Shown in pieces: positions 25,694 through 34,058 of a stretch of DNA of 64,000 nt (the first letter of the stretch is position 1; every line of letters begins with the position of its first letter). The stretch is from Verrucomicrobium sp. GAS474. Lineage in GTDB: Bacteria > Verrucomicrobiota > Verrucomicrobiia > Methylacidiphilales > GAS474. A model generated the notes under the pieces. That model searched no databases, was not told the origin of the DNA, and saw only the letters and a program-made list of their open reading frames with translations. The position numbers and the translations under genes are program-made. The DNA lies in assembly GCF_900105685.1 (NCBI RefSeq), contig NZ_LT629781.1, positions 2,790,001-2,854,000 on the forward strand, in the 5' to 3' direction.

Positions 25694-26722
25694 ATGAGCC
25701 AGCCCCAGCCCCCCTCTCCGCCTGCCTTCCCCACGTTCCCTGCTTTCCCAAAGGGCCTTCCCCTCTACAGCGCCTTCGTCGCCGCCTCGGTTGTCTTCCT
25801 GATCTGCATCGGGGCGCTGGTCACGAGCTTCAATGCCGGGATGTCGGTCCCCGACTGGCCGACGAGCTACGGGTACAACATGTTCACCTTCCCCATCCAG
25901 AAATGGATCGGGCCGATCTTCTACGAGCACACCCACCGCCTCGTCGCCTCGGTCGTCGGCCTCTTCACCGTCATCCTCGCCGGGTGGGTCTGGCTGAAGG
26001 AACCGCGCCCCTGGGTGCGGAAGCTGGCGGTCTTCGCCGTCGCCCTCGTCATACTCCAGGGCGTCGTCGGCGGCATCCGGGTGATCAAGGCCCAGCAGGA
26101 TTACGGCATCGTCCACGGCACCCTCGCCCAGCTCTTCCTCGTCACCACCGGCCTCCTCGCCCTCGTCTACAGCCGGAACTGGCGGGTCCTCCCCTCGAAC
26201 GGCGCGCGCCTGCCGAAGGGGTGGGAGCAGGGCATCGCCTTCGTCTCGGCGCTGATCTTCTGCCAGCTCATCCTCGGCGCGGTCATGCGGCACCAGCACG
26301 CCGGGCTCTCGATCCCCGACTTCCCCACCGTCTACGGCCACGTCGTCCCCCACGTGACCGAGGCCGACCTCGTCCGCATCAACGCGCACCGGCAGCAGGC
26401 GGGCCAGGTGCCGACCTCGCTCGTCCAGATCTACCTCCAGGTGGCCCACCGGGCGATGGCCCTCGTCATCCTCTCGGGGATCATCGCCGCGACGCTCGCC
26501 ATCTTCCGCTGCCGCCAGAGCCCGCCCCATCTCCGCTTCCTGAGCGGGATCTGGACCGGCCTCGTCTGCCTCCAGGTCGCCCTCGGGATGACGGTGATCT
26601 GGAGCCAGAAGAATCCGTTCATCACCTCGCTCCACGTGGTGACGGGGGCGCTCCTCCTCCTGGTCGGCTCCCACCTGACCTTCCTGATCATCCATTGGCG
26701 GCGCATGGAGAAACTCCGATGA
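25694..26722 (+). CDS. ctaA: Haem A synthase (CtaA/COX15)
   Basis: Oxidises the C8 methyl of haem O to the formyl group of haem A. The 342-residue membrane protein shows eight helices in two four-helix repeats. Conserved histidines are in FYEHTHRLVAS (repeat 1), GIVHGTLAQ, QVAHRAMALV (repeat 2) and ITSLHVVTGA, plus the GAVMRHQHAGLSIPDFP segment. The Pro-rich first 20 residues are unusual. It overlaps ctaB by 4 bases, so haem O made by CtaB can be passed on directly. The presence of both genes identifies the oxidase as haem-A-containing. Confidence 0.94.
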   Translation: MSQPQPPSPPAFPTFPAFPKGLPLYSAFVAASVVFLICIGALVTSFNAGMSVPDWPTSYGYNMFTFPIQKWIGPIFYEHTHRLVASVVGLFTVILAGWVWLKEPRPWVRKLAVFAVALVILQGVVGGIRVIKAQQDYGIVHGTLAQLFLVTTGLLALVYSRNWRVLPSNGARLPKGWEQGIAFVSALIFCQLILGAVMRHQHAGLSIPDFPTVYGHVVPHVTEADLVRINAHRQQAGQVPTSLVQIYLQVAHRAMALVILSGIIAATLAIFRCRQSPPHLRFLSGIWTGLVCLQVALGMTVIWSQKNPFITSLHVVTGALLLLVGSHLTFLIIHWRRMEKLR

Positions 26723-27630
26723 AGGGCGACGAGACCGCCGCCGCCGTCGAGATCGAGGCCCCCGCTGAGAGGCACACCCTCCTCTCCGACCTCTTCGAGC
26801 TGGTGAAATTCCGGCTGACGTTCTTCAACCTGATGACGACGCTGGCCGGGTTCTACCTCGGCAATCCGAGCGTCGTCAGCGGGCGGCTCCTCCTCCACAC
26901 GATCCTCGCGACCGGCCTCGTCGCCGCCTCGGCCTCGGCCCTGAACCAGGTCATCGAGCGGAAGCACGACGCCCGGATGGCCCGGACGGCCTCCCGGCCG
27001 CTCCCCTCGGGACGGCGGCGCGTCGGCGAGGTCTTCGTCGGGGCGCTCCTCGCCGGGATCGGCGGGACGGTCTGGCTCGCCCTGGCGGTGAACGTCCTCT
27101 CGGCCGTCATCGCGGCGGCGACCCTCCTTTCCTACGTCCTCGTCTACACCCCGATGAAGCGGCACACGACGCTGAACACCCTCGTCGGCGCGATCCCCGG
27201 GGCGCTGCCGCCGGTCATCGGCTTCACCGCCGCCCGGGACGAGGTCGGCCCCCAGGCCTACATCCTCTTCGCCATCCTCTTCCTCTGGCAGATCCCCCAC
27301 TTCCTTGCCATCGCCTGGCTTTACCGGGACGAATACCGCGACGCCGGGTTCCGCATGATCACGGGGGACGACCCCCAGGGGGAGAAGACCTCCCGGCATT
27401 CCCTCTACACGGCCGCGGCCCTCCTTCCCATCGGCCTCCTTCCGACCTTCTTCCACATCGCCGGGAAGCCCTACTTCTGGGGCGCGGTGGTGATCGGCGG
27501 GGGATACGTCTGGGCGGGCTGGCGCTTCTTCCAGCGCCGGGACCGTGCCTCGGCCCGCGTCCTCTTCCTCGCCTCGATCCTCTATCTCCCGCTCCTGCTC
27601 GGCCTCATGGCCTATGATGCCGTCAAGTGA
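26719..27630 (+). CDS. ctaB: Protohaem IX farnesyltransferase (haem O synthase)
   Basis: UbiA-family prenyltransferase that adds a farnesyl group to haem B, giving haem O. The 303-residue product begins with the family's LVKFRLTFFNLMTTLAGFYL, carries the first polyprenyl site as NQVIERKHDARMARTASRPL, then YTPMKRHTTLNTLVGAIPGA and ALPPVIGF, and HFLAIAWLYRDEYRDAGFRM. Start ATG at 26719 overlaps the ctaA stop (ATGA). The next gene starts inside its last 17 bases. Confidence 0.95.
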   Translation: MKGDETAAAVEIEAPAERHTLLSDLFELVKFRLTFFNLMTTLAGFYLGNPSVVSGRLLLHTILATGLVAASASALNQVIERKHDARMARTASRPLPSGRRRVGEVFVGALLAGIGGTVWLALAVNVLSAVIAAATLLSYVLVYTPMKRHTTLNTLVGAIPGALPPVIGFTAARDEVGPQAYILFAILFLWQIPHFLAIAWLYRDEYRDAGFRMITGDDPQGEKTSRHSLYTAAALLPIGLLPTFFHIAGKPYFWGAVVIGGGYVWAGWRFFQRRDRASARVLFLASILYLPLLLGLMAYDAVK

Positions 27631-28105
27631 GGCTCCCTCTCCGGCGGTCCGCCTCGGCTTTTTCTTCCTGCTGGCCGTCGACTTCATGCTCTTCGCCGCC
27701 CTCGTCGGCGGGGCGATCGTCCTGAGGGAAGGGGCCGCCTTCTGGGTCGCTCCCGGAACGGCCCTGGCCCTGCGCGGGCTCTGGCCCGCCGCCGTCGCTT
27801 CGGTGGTCCTCCTGCTCTCTCTCGGCTGGGGGAAGACGCCCTCCCTCATCGCGATGGCCGCGGGACTCCTTCCCTGGTCGCTCGGCCTGGAGGCATGGTT
27901 CGGGTTGCGGCATCAGCCCCTCTCTTCCTTCGCCGCCTTCTTCCTGCTCGCGCAGGCCTACGTCGGCCTCAACGCCCTCGCGCTCTTCGTCTGGCTGACG
28001 GGGAGGGGAACGGCCCCCGAGGCTCTCCTCCTTCCGGGGCGGCGCTTCGTCGCGGGCTCGGGCCTCGGCCTCCTTCTCTTCCTGCACTGGTCGCTTTACT
28101 CTTGA
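27614..28105 (+). CDS. Short cytochrome c oxidase subunit III-like membrane protein
   Basis: A 163-residue protein with about five hydrophobic helices. The first, LGFFFLLAVDFMLFAALVGG followed by AIVLREG, resembles the subunit III helix with its E/D-containing LLSEVMFFGALF-type sequence. It starts at ATG 27614 (or 27617) inside the end of ctaB and ends the oxidase operon. It is much shorter than the ~260-residue subunit III, lacking at least two helices, so it could be a reduced subunit III or a subunit IV-like accessory. No full coxC exists in the window. Confidence 0.62.
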   Translation: MMPSSEAPSPAVRLGFFFLLAVDFMLFAALVGGAIVLREGAAFWVAPGTALALRGLWPAAVASVVLLLSLGWGKTPSLIAMAAGLLPWSLGLEAWFGLRHQPLSSFAAFFLLAQAYVGLNALALFVWLTGRGTAPEALLLPGRRFVAGSGLGLLLFLHWSLYS

Positions 28106-28131
28106 GAGAGAGGCCGTATTCTTCCCCTCTT

Positions 28132-28611
28132 ATGTCACGTGTCGGAATCGGTTATGACGTCCATCCCCTTGTCCCGGGGCGCAAGCTCTTCCTCGGAGGA
28201 GTCGAGATCCCCTATGACCGGGGCCTCGACGGCCATTCCGACGCCGACGTCCTGATCCACGCGATCGCCGACGCCATCCTCGGTGCCATCGGTTCCCTCG
28301 ACATCGGCCACCACTTCCCCAACAGCGACGAGCGTTGGCGGGGCGTCCGCAGCACCGTCTTCCTCACCGAGATTGCCCGGATCGCCAAGGAAAAGGGCTT
28401 CGTCATCGAGAACATCGATTCCTCCCTCATCTCCGAAGCGCCGAAGATCGGGCCGTTCCTCGCCCAGATGCGCGAGGCGATGGGGACCGCCCTCGGCATC
28501 GAGGCCGAGCGGATCGGCATCAAGGCGACGACCAACGAGCGCCTCGGCTTCGTCGGACGCGGCGAGGGGATCGCGGCGATGGCTGTGGCCTCGCTGACGA
28601 AGGTTTCCTGA
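28132..28611 (+). CDS. ispF: 2-C-methyl-D-erythritol 2,4-cyclodiphosphate synthase
   Basis: Fifth step of the MEP isoprenoid pathway. The 159-residue product has the family length. Metal ligands sit in GIGYDVHPL (Asp, His) and GHSDADVLIHAIADAILGA. The family LDIGHHFPNSD segment and KATTNERLGFVGRGEGIAA follow. Start ATG at 28132; a longer frame from 27895 overlaps the preceding gene and is not real. ispD is not adjacent. It leads an ispF–cysS–tmk–holB run with 9- to 32-base gaps or overlaps. Confidence 0.97.
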   Translation: MSRVGIGYDVHPLVPGRKLFLGGVEIPYDRGLDGHSDADVLIHAIADAILGAIGSLDIGHHFPNSDERWRGVRSTVFLTEIARIAKEKGFVIENIDSSLISEAPKIGPFLAQMREAMGTALGIEAERIGIKATTNERLGFVGRGEGIAAMAVASLTKVS

Positions 28612-28643
28612 ACCAATCCTCAAGCGGACTCTTACCCGACCCG

Positions 28644-30041
28644 ATGAGCGCCGACCTCCGGCTCTACAACTCCCTGACCCGGACGGTCGAGGCCTTCCAG
28701 CCCCGCGAGGCGAAGCGCGTCGGCATGTACTCCTGCGGGCCGACGGTCTACAACCACGCCCACATCGGGAACTTCCGCTCCTTCCTCTACGGCGACCTCC
28801 TCCGGCGGACCCTCCGCCACTTCGGCTTCTCCGTGACCAGCGTGATGAACTTCACCGACGTCGACGACAAGACGATCCGGGGTTCCCGCGCCGCGGGCGA
28901 AGGCCTCCGCGCCTTCACCGACCGCCATATCACCGAGTTCCGCCGGGACATGGAGATCCTCAACATCACCCCCCACGACGAGCAGCCCCGGGCCACCGAC
29001 CACATCCCGGAGATGGTCGCCCTCATCGGGAAGCTGATCGGGAAGGGCCTCGCCTACGTCTCCGGGAACGGCGCGGACAGCGGCTCCGTCTACTTCCGCG
29101 TCGCCGCCCTGCCCGATTACGGGAAGCTCTCCCACCTCGATAAGGAGGGGCTGAAGCCCGGTGCCCGCGTCGCCCAGGACGAGTACGAGAAGGAGACCCT
29201 CGGCGACTTCGCCCTCTGGAAGGCGTGGACCGAGGACGACGGCGACGTCGCCTGGGAATCCCCCTGGGGGAAGGGCCGCCCCGGCTGGCACATCGAGTGC
29301 TCCGCCATGGCGATGCGCTACCTCGGCGAGGAACTCGACCTCCATTGCGGCGGGATCGACCTCCTCTTCCCCCATCACGAGAACGAGATCGCCCAGAGCG
29401 AGGGCGCGACGGGCCGCCCCTTCGCCCGGTGCTGGGGCCACAGCGCCCACCTCCTCGTCGATTCCCAGAAGATGTCGAAGTCGCTCGGGAACCTCTTCAC
29501 CGTCCGCGACGTCGAGGCGAAGGGCTTCACCGGCCGCCAGCTCCGCTACGTCCTGGTGAAGACCCACTACCGCCAGTCGCTCAACTTCACCTGGGCCGAG
29601 CTCGAGGCCGCCAGCACCGCGCTCACGAGGGTCGACAACTGGATCGTCCGCTGGAAGGCCGAGTCGCCGGAACGCTTCATGGTCACCCATCCCGACGGGA
29701 AGGCCTTCCTCGACGCCTTCTCCGCCGCCCTGGCCGACGACCTGAACATCTCCGGCGCCCTCGGCCACCTCTTCGATTTCATTCGCGAGACCAACAACCT
29801 CATGGACCAGAAGAAGCCGCTCCCCGATCTTCCCGCCATCTGGGAAAAGATCGACGCCGTCCTCGGCCTCGGCATCCTCAAGACCGAGATCCCCCCGGAA
29901 ATCGCGGCCCTCGGGGAGGAGCGCCTCGCCGCCCGCGCCGCGAAGGACTGGAAGAAAAGCGACGCCGTCCGCGACGAGCTCGCCCGCCTCGGCTGGTCGG
30001 TCCGCGATTCGGCCAAGGGGCAGGAATTGGTCAAAAAATAA
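28644..30041 (+). CDS. cysS: Cysteinyl-tRNA synthetase
   Basis: Class I aminoacyl-tRNA synthetase charging tRNA-Cys. The 465-residue product starts at ATG 28644 (MSADLRLYNSLT). It carries the zinc-site cysteine in MYSCGPTVYNHAHIGNFRS, which also contains the HIGH-type motif HIGN, plus WHIECSAMAMRYLG, DLLFPHHENEIAQSE and the KMSKS loop QKMSKSLGN. An insertion-free C-terminal anticodon-binding domain follows. It sits 32 bases after ispF. Confidence 0.97.
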   Translation: MSADLRLYNSLTRTVEAFQPREAKRVGMYSCGPTVYNHAHIGNFRSFLYGDLLRRTLRHFGFSVTSVMNFTDVDDKTIRGSRAAGEGLRAFTDRHITEFRRDMEILNITPHDEQPRATDHIPEMVALIGKLIGKGLAYVSGNGADSGSVYFRVAALPDYGKLSHLDKEGLKPGARVAQDEYEKETLGDFALWKAWTEDDGDVAWESPWGKGRPGWHIECSAMAMRYLGEELDLHCGGIDLLFPHHENEIAQSEGATGRPFARCWGHSAHLLVDSQKMSKSLGNLFTVRDVEAKGFTGRQLRYVLVKTHYRQSLNFTWAELEAASTALTRVDNWIVRWKAESPERFMVTHPDGKAFLDAFSAALADDLNISGALGHLFDFIRETNNLMDQKKPLPDLPAIWEKIDAVLGLGILKTEIPPEIAALGEERLAARAAKDWKKSDAVRDELARLGWSVRDSAKGQELVKK

Positions 30042-30050
30042 GGAAGACGC

Positions 30051-30674
30051 ATGAACCGGCTCATCACGTTCGAGGGCTCCGAGGGTTGCGGCAAGACGAC
30101 CCAGATCAGCCTCCTCAAGGAAAAGCTCGAAACGCGCGGCGAGACCGTCCTCGTCACCCGCGAGCCGGGCGGCACCCCGCTCGGCGAAAAGATCCGCCAC
30201 CTCCTGAAGGACGCCCCCGAAGGGAAGGGGATGACCGACGCCACTGAGCTCCTCCTCTTCTCCGCGAGCCGGGCCGAGCTCGTCACGAAGGTCATCGCCC
30301 CCGCGCTGAAGGAAGGGGCCTGGGTCCTCTGCGACCGCTTCACCGACTCGACCTTCGTCTACCAGGGGATCGCCCGCGAGCTCCCCATCGAGTTCATCAG
30401 CACGCTGAACCTCTTCGCCACCGGCGATCTCGTCCCCGGCCTCACCCTCCTCCTCGAGGTCTCTCCCGCGAAGGCGGCGGAACGGATGGCCCACCGCGCC
30501 ACCCGGGACCGGATCGAGGACGAGGAGCCCGAGTTCTTCGACATCGTCCGCGAGGGCTTCGTCACGCTGGCCGAGTCGGAACCCGACCGGATCAAGCGGA
30601 TCAACGCCGACGCCGATCCCGGCACCGTCGCCGAGATCATCTGGACCCATTTCCTCCATGCCTTTCCCGCCTGA
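30051..30674 (+). CDS. tmk: Thymidylate kinase
   Basis: Phosphorylates dTMP to dTDP. The 207-residue product has the P-loop FEGSEGCGKTTQ, the DR motif CDRFTDSTFVYQGIAREL and a LID segment with MAHRATRDRIE. An ATG at 30051 lies nine bases after the cysS stop. It overlaps holB by 17 bases; tmk–holB adjacency is widely conserved. Confidence 0.96.
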   Translation: MNRLITFEGSEGCGKTTQISLLKEKLETRGETVLVTREPGGTPLGEKIRHLLKDAPEGKGMTDATELLLFSASRAELVTKVIAPALKEGAWVLCDRFTDSTFVYQGIARELPIEFISTLNLFATGDLVPGLTLLLEVSPAKAAERMAHRATRDRIEDEEPEFFDIVREGFVTLAESEPDRIKRINADADPGTVAEIIWTHFLHAFPA

Positions 30675-31557
30675 CGAAGTCCTCGCCCGGCTCAACCGGG
30701 CCCGCGCCGATGGCCGCCTCGCCCACGCCTACCTCCTGACCGGCGACGACCGGAACGGCCTGAAGGAACTCGGCCTCCGCGTCGCCGCCGCCGTCCTCGG
30801 CCTCCCCGCCGGGGAGACGCCCGATCTTCATCCCGACTTCCATCTCCTCCAGCCGGAGTCGAAGTCCCGCCGCATCCGCATCGAGCAGATCCGCGACCTC
30901 GAAAAGGCGCTCCATCTCAAGGCCTACCGCGGGGGATACAAGGTCGCCCTCCTCTGCGAGGTCGAGCGGATGTGCCTCGGCAGCGCCGACGCGGCCAACG
31001 CCTTCCTCAAGACGCTGGAGGAGCCCCAGCCCGGCACGCTCCTCCTCCTCACCACGGCGGAGGCGCAGGCCGTCCTCCCGACGATCCTTTCGCGCTGCAT
31101 CCGCCTGCCCGTCACCGACCGCGCGCAGGACGATCCGCGCTTCCCCGCCTTCGCCGGCGAGTGGTTCCATGCGGGGGGGCAGGCTCCCGGATCGCTCCGC
31201 GCGTATTTCCGCGCCGCGCTTTTTTCGACGCGCTGCCAGGAACTCCGCGACGAAATCGAGAGCGCGGCGAAGGCCGCCGCGCGCGAGGCCGACGACGATT
31301 CCGACGAGGCGGAGGAAATGATGAAGGCGGCGATCGAGGGCGAGTATCTCCTCGCCCGCCGCCGCCTCATCGCCGCGCTCGAGCACGAGGCCTGGCGCGG
31401 GGCCGTCGTCGAGGGGGAGGCTTCGACCCTTGATTCCACGGCCTTCCGATCGGTCCGCGCCCTCGAGGAGCTCAACGCCAGCCTCCTGCAGAATGTCGAC
31501 CAGAACCTCGCCGTGGAGCGCGCGACGCTCGCGATCGAGGGGACCTTCGGCTCGTAA
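30658..31557 (+). CDS. holB: DNA polymerase III delta' subunit
   Basis: Clamp-loader subunit with a AAA+ fold. The 299-residue product shows HAYLLTGDDRNGLKEL where an active AAA+ would carry a P-loop; the GxxGxGK pattern is absent, as is normal for delta'. Other hallmarks are SADAANAFLKTLEEP and the sensor-1 region ending LSRCIRL (SRC motif). Residues about 200–240 are an acidic, alanine-rich stretch. The assignment also rests on overlap with tmk. Confidence 0.85.
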   Translation: MPFPPDEVLARLNRARADGRLAHAYLLTGDDRNGLKELGLRVAAAVLGLPAGETPDLHPDFHLLQPESKSRRIRIEQIRDLEKALHLKAYRGGYKVALLCEVERMCLGSADAANAFLKTLEEPQPGTLLLLTTAEAQAVLPTILSRCIRLPVTDRAQDDPRFPAFAGEWFHAGGQAPGSLRAYFRAALFSTRCQELRDEIESAAKAAAREADDDSDEAEEMMKAAIEGEYLLARRRLIAALEHEAWRGAVVEGEASTLDSTAFRSVRALEELNASLLQNVDQNLAVERATLAIEGTFGS

Positions 31558-31597
31558 AAGCCGGCGCGAATCGACGCGGAGCGACGGGCCCCGATCC

Positions 31598-31642
31598 CCG
31601 CGGAGGCCTGATTTTACAGGGTTCCGCGGAATTTCTTTTTTT
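31598..31642 (+). terminator. Candidate terminator after holB
   Basis: CCGCGGA and TCCGCGG form a 7-bp stem with an 18-base loop, followed by AATTTCTTTTTTT. It lies 41 bases after the holB stop. The large loop lowers confidence. Confidence 0.45.
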
Positions 31643-31661
31643 CAAAAAATCACTTTTGAAG

Positions 31662-31689
31662 TTGACGGTTTTCCCCCGCACTGTAACTA
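31662..31689 (+). promoter_or_regulatory. Candidate promoter of the HU gene
   Basis: TTGACG, 16 bases, then TG-TAACTA. It lies 75 bases before the HU start and directly follows a small inverted repeat TTCAAAA...TTTTGAA. HU is expected to be strongly expressed from its own promoter, which fits. Confidence 0.45.
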
Positions 31690-31763
31690 CCGAATAGCGG
31701 CTCGACGCCCACTGCATAAGGGGCGGAGGGCCAAGCAAAACCAAAAAGGAGTAAAAACAAACC

Positions 31764-32045
31764 ATGAGTTTGAATCGCGCAGAATTGGTCGCCCAGGTCC
31801 AGAAGGCCCTCGGCAAGGAAACCACGAAGGCCGCCGCTGAGCGCGCCGTCGAGGCCGTCATCGAAAGCATCAAGGTCGGGGTCAAGAAGTCGGGCGGCGT
31901 CCAGCTGATCGGTTTCGGCACCTTCAAGGTTGCCAATCGCAAGGCTCGCACGGGCATCAACCCGAAGACGGGCGAGAAGATCAAGATCAAGGCCTCCAAG
32001 ACGGTGAAGTTCTCCGTCGGCAGCGGCTTCAAGAAGAGCCTCTAG
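31764..32045 (+). CDS. hup: HU/IHF-family DNA-binding protein
   Basis: Small basic nucleoid protein of 93 residues that bends DNA as a dimer. The beta-arm region reads LIGFGTFKVANRKARTGINP, with the family's GFGTF and RxGxNPxTGE signatures, followed by IKIKASKTVKFSVG. An AAAAGGAG ribosome site is visible ten bases before the ATG. A strong terminator follows. HU versus IHF cannot be separated by eye; the sequence is HU-like. Confidence 0.95.
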   Translation: MSLNRAELVAQVQKALGKETTKAAAERAVEAVIESIKVGVKKSGGVQLIGFGTFKVANRKARTGINPKTGEKIKIKASKTVKFSVGSGFKKSL

Positions 32046-32083
32046 TTCTTCTCTTCGATCTTGGATTCTTTCCAAGTTTGACG

Positions 32084-32115
32084 AAAACCCGGACAGCTTG
32101 CTGTCCGGGTTTTTT
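32084..32115 (+). terminator. Strong Rho-independent terminator after HU
   Basis: AAAACCCGGACAG and CTGTCCGGGTTTT form a 13-bp stem on a CTTG tetraloop, running into TTTTTT. It lies 39 bases past the stop codon. It is the clearest terminator in the window. Confidence 0.92.
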
Positions 32116-32188
32116 CGTGCCCGGGCCGAAGCTTCTTTCGAGTTCGCCTGAATTGATCCGGTTTCGCGGACGAAGAGGCCTGCGCGTT

Positions 32189-33340
32189 TTACGTCGCGCG
32201 CAGTTTTTCAGCGGCCTTGGAGACGATGGCGCAGGCGGCGGCGATCTCCTCCCCGGTCGTTCCCGCCCCGAGGGTGAAGAGGACATTGGAGCGGCTCCGC
32301 TCCGGCGGCAGCCCGAGGGCGGCGAGGACGTGGGAACTCCGCTCCTCGCGGCTCACGCAGAGCGCCCCGCTGGAGAGCGCGAGGCCCCGCATGTCGCAAA
32401 GGAGGACGAGGGCCTCGCCGTCGAGGCCGGGGATGCCGACGTTGAGATTGGCGGCGTTCCGCAGCGGCCCGGGCTCGGGACCGTTGAGGAGAAGGCCGGG
32501 GATTGTGGCGCGGAGGGTGTCGAGCAGGAGGCGTTGGCAGCGGCCCAGCGTTTCCTGCCGGGAGGGAAGGGCTGCGGTGACCTCGGCCGCGGCGGCCCCC
32601 ATGCCGACGATGGCGGGGAGATTCTCGGTCCCCGCGCGGAGGCCTCCCTCCTGTTCCCCGCCGTGGAGGAGCGGTTCCAGGGCGATTCCCCGACGGCGAT
32701 AGAGCGCCCCCGCGCCCTGCGGCCCGCCGAAGCGATGGGCGCTTAAGGAGAGGAGGGAGACCGGCGCGGCGGCCACGTCGATCGGGATCGAGCCCGCCGC
32801 CGCCCCGGCGTCGGTGAAGAAGGCAATGCTCCGCTCGGCGCAGCGGGAGGCGAGCTCGGCGATCGGCTCGATCGTTCCGATCTCGTGGTTCGCCCAATGG
32901 ACGGCGGCGAGGATCGTCCCGGCCCGGGCGGCGGCAAGGAAGGTGTCGGCGGAGAGAAGGCCTGCGGCATCGACGGGGACGAGGGTGACGGTGAAGCCTT
33001 CCCGCTCGAGGGCGGCCGCCGTGCGGAGGACGGCGCGATGTTCGGTCGCTCCGAGGAGGAGATGGGTTCCCTTGTCTCGATTGGCCCGGGCATAGCCGAG
33101 GAGGGCCAGGTTCACGCTCTCGGTGCCGGAGGCGGTGAAGACGATCTCCTCGGGCGAGGCGGCTCCGATCAGCGTTGCCACCTCGCGCCGCGCCAGGTCG
33201 AGGGCCTCGCGGGCCCGGACGCCTCCGCGATGGTGGCTCGCCGGGTTGGCCGGTTCGTTCAAAAAGGGAAGCATCGCCGCCCGGACCCCCTCGGAAAGGG
33301 GGGCTCCCGCCTGATGGTCGAGGAAGATATAGGGGGGCAT
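32189..33340 (-). CDS. Cysteine desulfurase-like class V aminotransferase with PLP lysine replaced by arginine
   Basis: A 383-residue NifS/IscS-type fold protein. Aligned to E. coli IscS with a constant offset of three, His101 (TEHRAV), Thr73 (SGTES), Asp177 and His202 are kept and the mobile-loop Cys328 is in SSGALCVS. The Schiff-base lysine (SGHK in IscS) is Arg203 in SAHRFGGPQG (codon CGC), and the PLP-contacting Gln of DATQ is Ala180 (TDAGA). PLP could still bind non-covalently, but normal desulfuration should fail. No iscU, suf or thiI gene is adjacent. It is divergent from an ECF sigma gene, 58 bases apart. Confidence 0.82.
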   Translation of the reverse strand: MPPYIFLDHQAGAPLSEGVRAAMLPFLNEPANPASHHRGGVRAREALDLARREVATLIGAASPEEIVFTASGTESVNLALLGYARANRDKGTHLLLGATEHRAVLRTAAALEREGFTVTLVPVDAAGLLSADTFLAAARAGTILAAVHWANHEIGTIEPIAELASRCAERSIAFFTDAGAAAGSIPIDVAAAPVSLLSLSAHRFGGPQGAGALYRRRGIALEPLLHGGEQEGGLRAGTENLPAIVGMGAAAAEVTAALPSRQETLGRCQRLLLDTLRATIPGLLLNGPEPGPLRNAANLNVGIPGLDGEALVLLCDMRGLALSSGALCVSREERSSHVLAALGLPPERSRSNVLFTLGAGTTGEEIAAACAIVSKAAEKLRAT

Positions 33341-33398
33341 GAGGTTCGGGATGGTTTTCGCGACGGTACCTAAATAAGATCGTCGGACCGAAATCGCA

Positions 33399-34001
33399 AT
33401 GGAATTGACCGATCATCAGCTCATGGAGGCCGTCGCGAAGGGCGACGAGGGGGCCTTCCGGCTGCTGATGGAGCGGCACCAGCGCCTCGTCCACGGCACG
33501 GTGCTGCGGATGCTGGGCGATCCCTTCGAGGCGGAGGACGTGGCGCAGCGGGTCTTCGTCCGTGTCTGGCAGGCGGCCCCCCGCTACCGGCCCGAGGCGA
33601 AGTTCAACACCTGGCTCCTCACCATCGTCCGCCATCTGGTTTTCAACGAGAGCCGCCGCCTCTCCCGCCTCCGGACAGTCGAGACGAAGCTCTTCCAGCC
33701 GAGGGAAGGTGAGGAGGAGCCGTCGGAGCCCGATCTCTTCGACCCGAGGCAGCGCGATCCGGCGAGCCTCCTGGCGGGGAAGGAATTCCGTGGGAAGCTC
33801 GACCGCGCCATCGCCGCCCTTCCGGAGAACCAGCGGATGGCGATCCTGCTGAAGGCCCACGAGGATCTCCCCTACGAGGAGATTGCCGCCATCCTCGAAA
33901 CCTCCCTCGGCGCGACCAAGTCGCTCCTCTTCCGCGCCCGCGAAGCCCTGAAGGCTTCCCTGGGGGAGGCGGCGGGCGACCTCTTCGATGGGGCTTTTTG
34001 A
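33399..34001 (+). CDS. ECF-type RNA polymerase sigma factor (RpoE-like)
   Basis: A 200-residue sigma-70 family group 4 factor. Region 2 spans ~10–80 with DPFEAEDVAQRVFVRVWQ and FNTWLLTIVRHLVFNESRR (-10 recognition and melting). Region 4 spans ~130–190 with ALPENQRMAILLKAHEDLPY and IAAILETSLGATKSLLFRAR (-35 helix-turn-helix). The linker is acidic. It is followed 57 bases later by a single-pass membrane protein and a secreted protein, a typical envelope-stress sigma/anti-sigma/effector layout. Confidence 0.93.
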   Translation: MELTDHQLMEAVAKGDEGAFRLLMERHQRLVHGTVLRMLGDPFEAEDVAQRVFVRVWQAAPRYRPEAKFNTWLLTIVRHLVFNESRRLSRLRTVETKLFQPREGEEEPSEPDLFDPRQRDPASLLAGKEFRGKLDRAIAALPENQRMAILLKAHEDLPYEEIAAILETSLGATKSLLFRAREALKASLGEAAGDLFDGAF

Positions 34002-34058
34002 TCGAAACTTTTTGAGAAACAAGGTGTTTAATCGAAATAGACCGACGGCTTCAGCGCG

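Noticed and set aside
30658-31557. Missing P-loop in holB considered as another degenerate enzyme
   Set aside because: Delta' subunits normally lack a working Walker A, so this is typical of the family.
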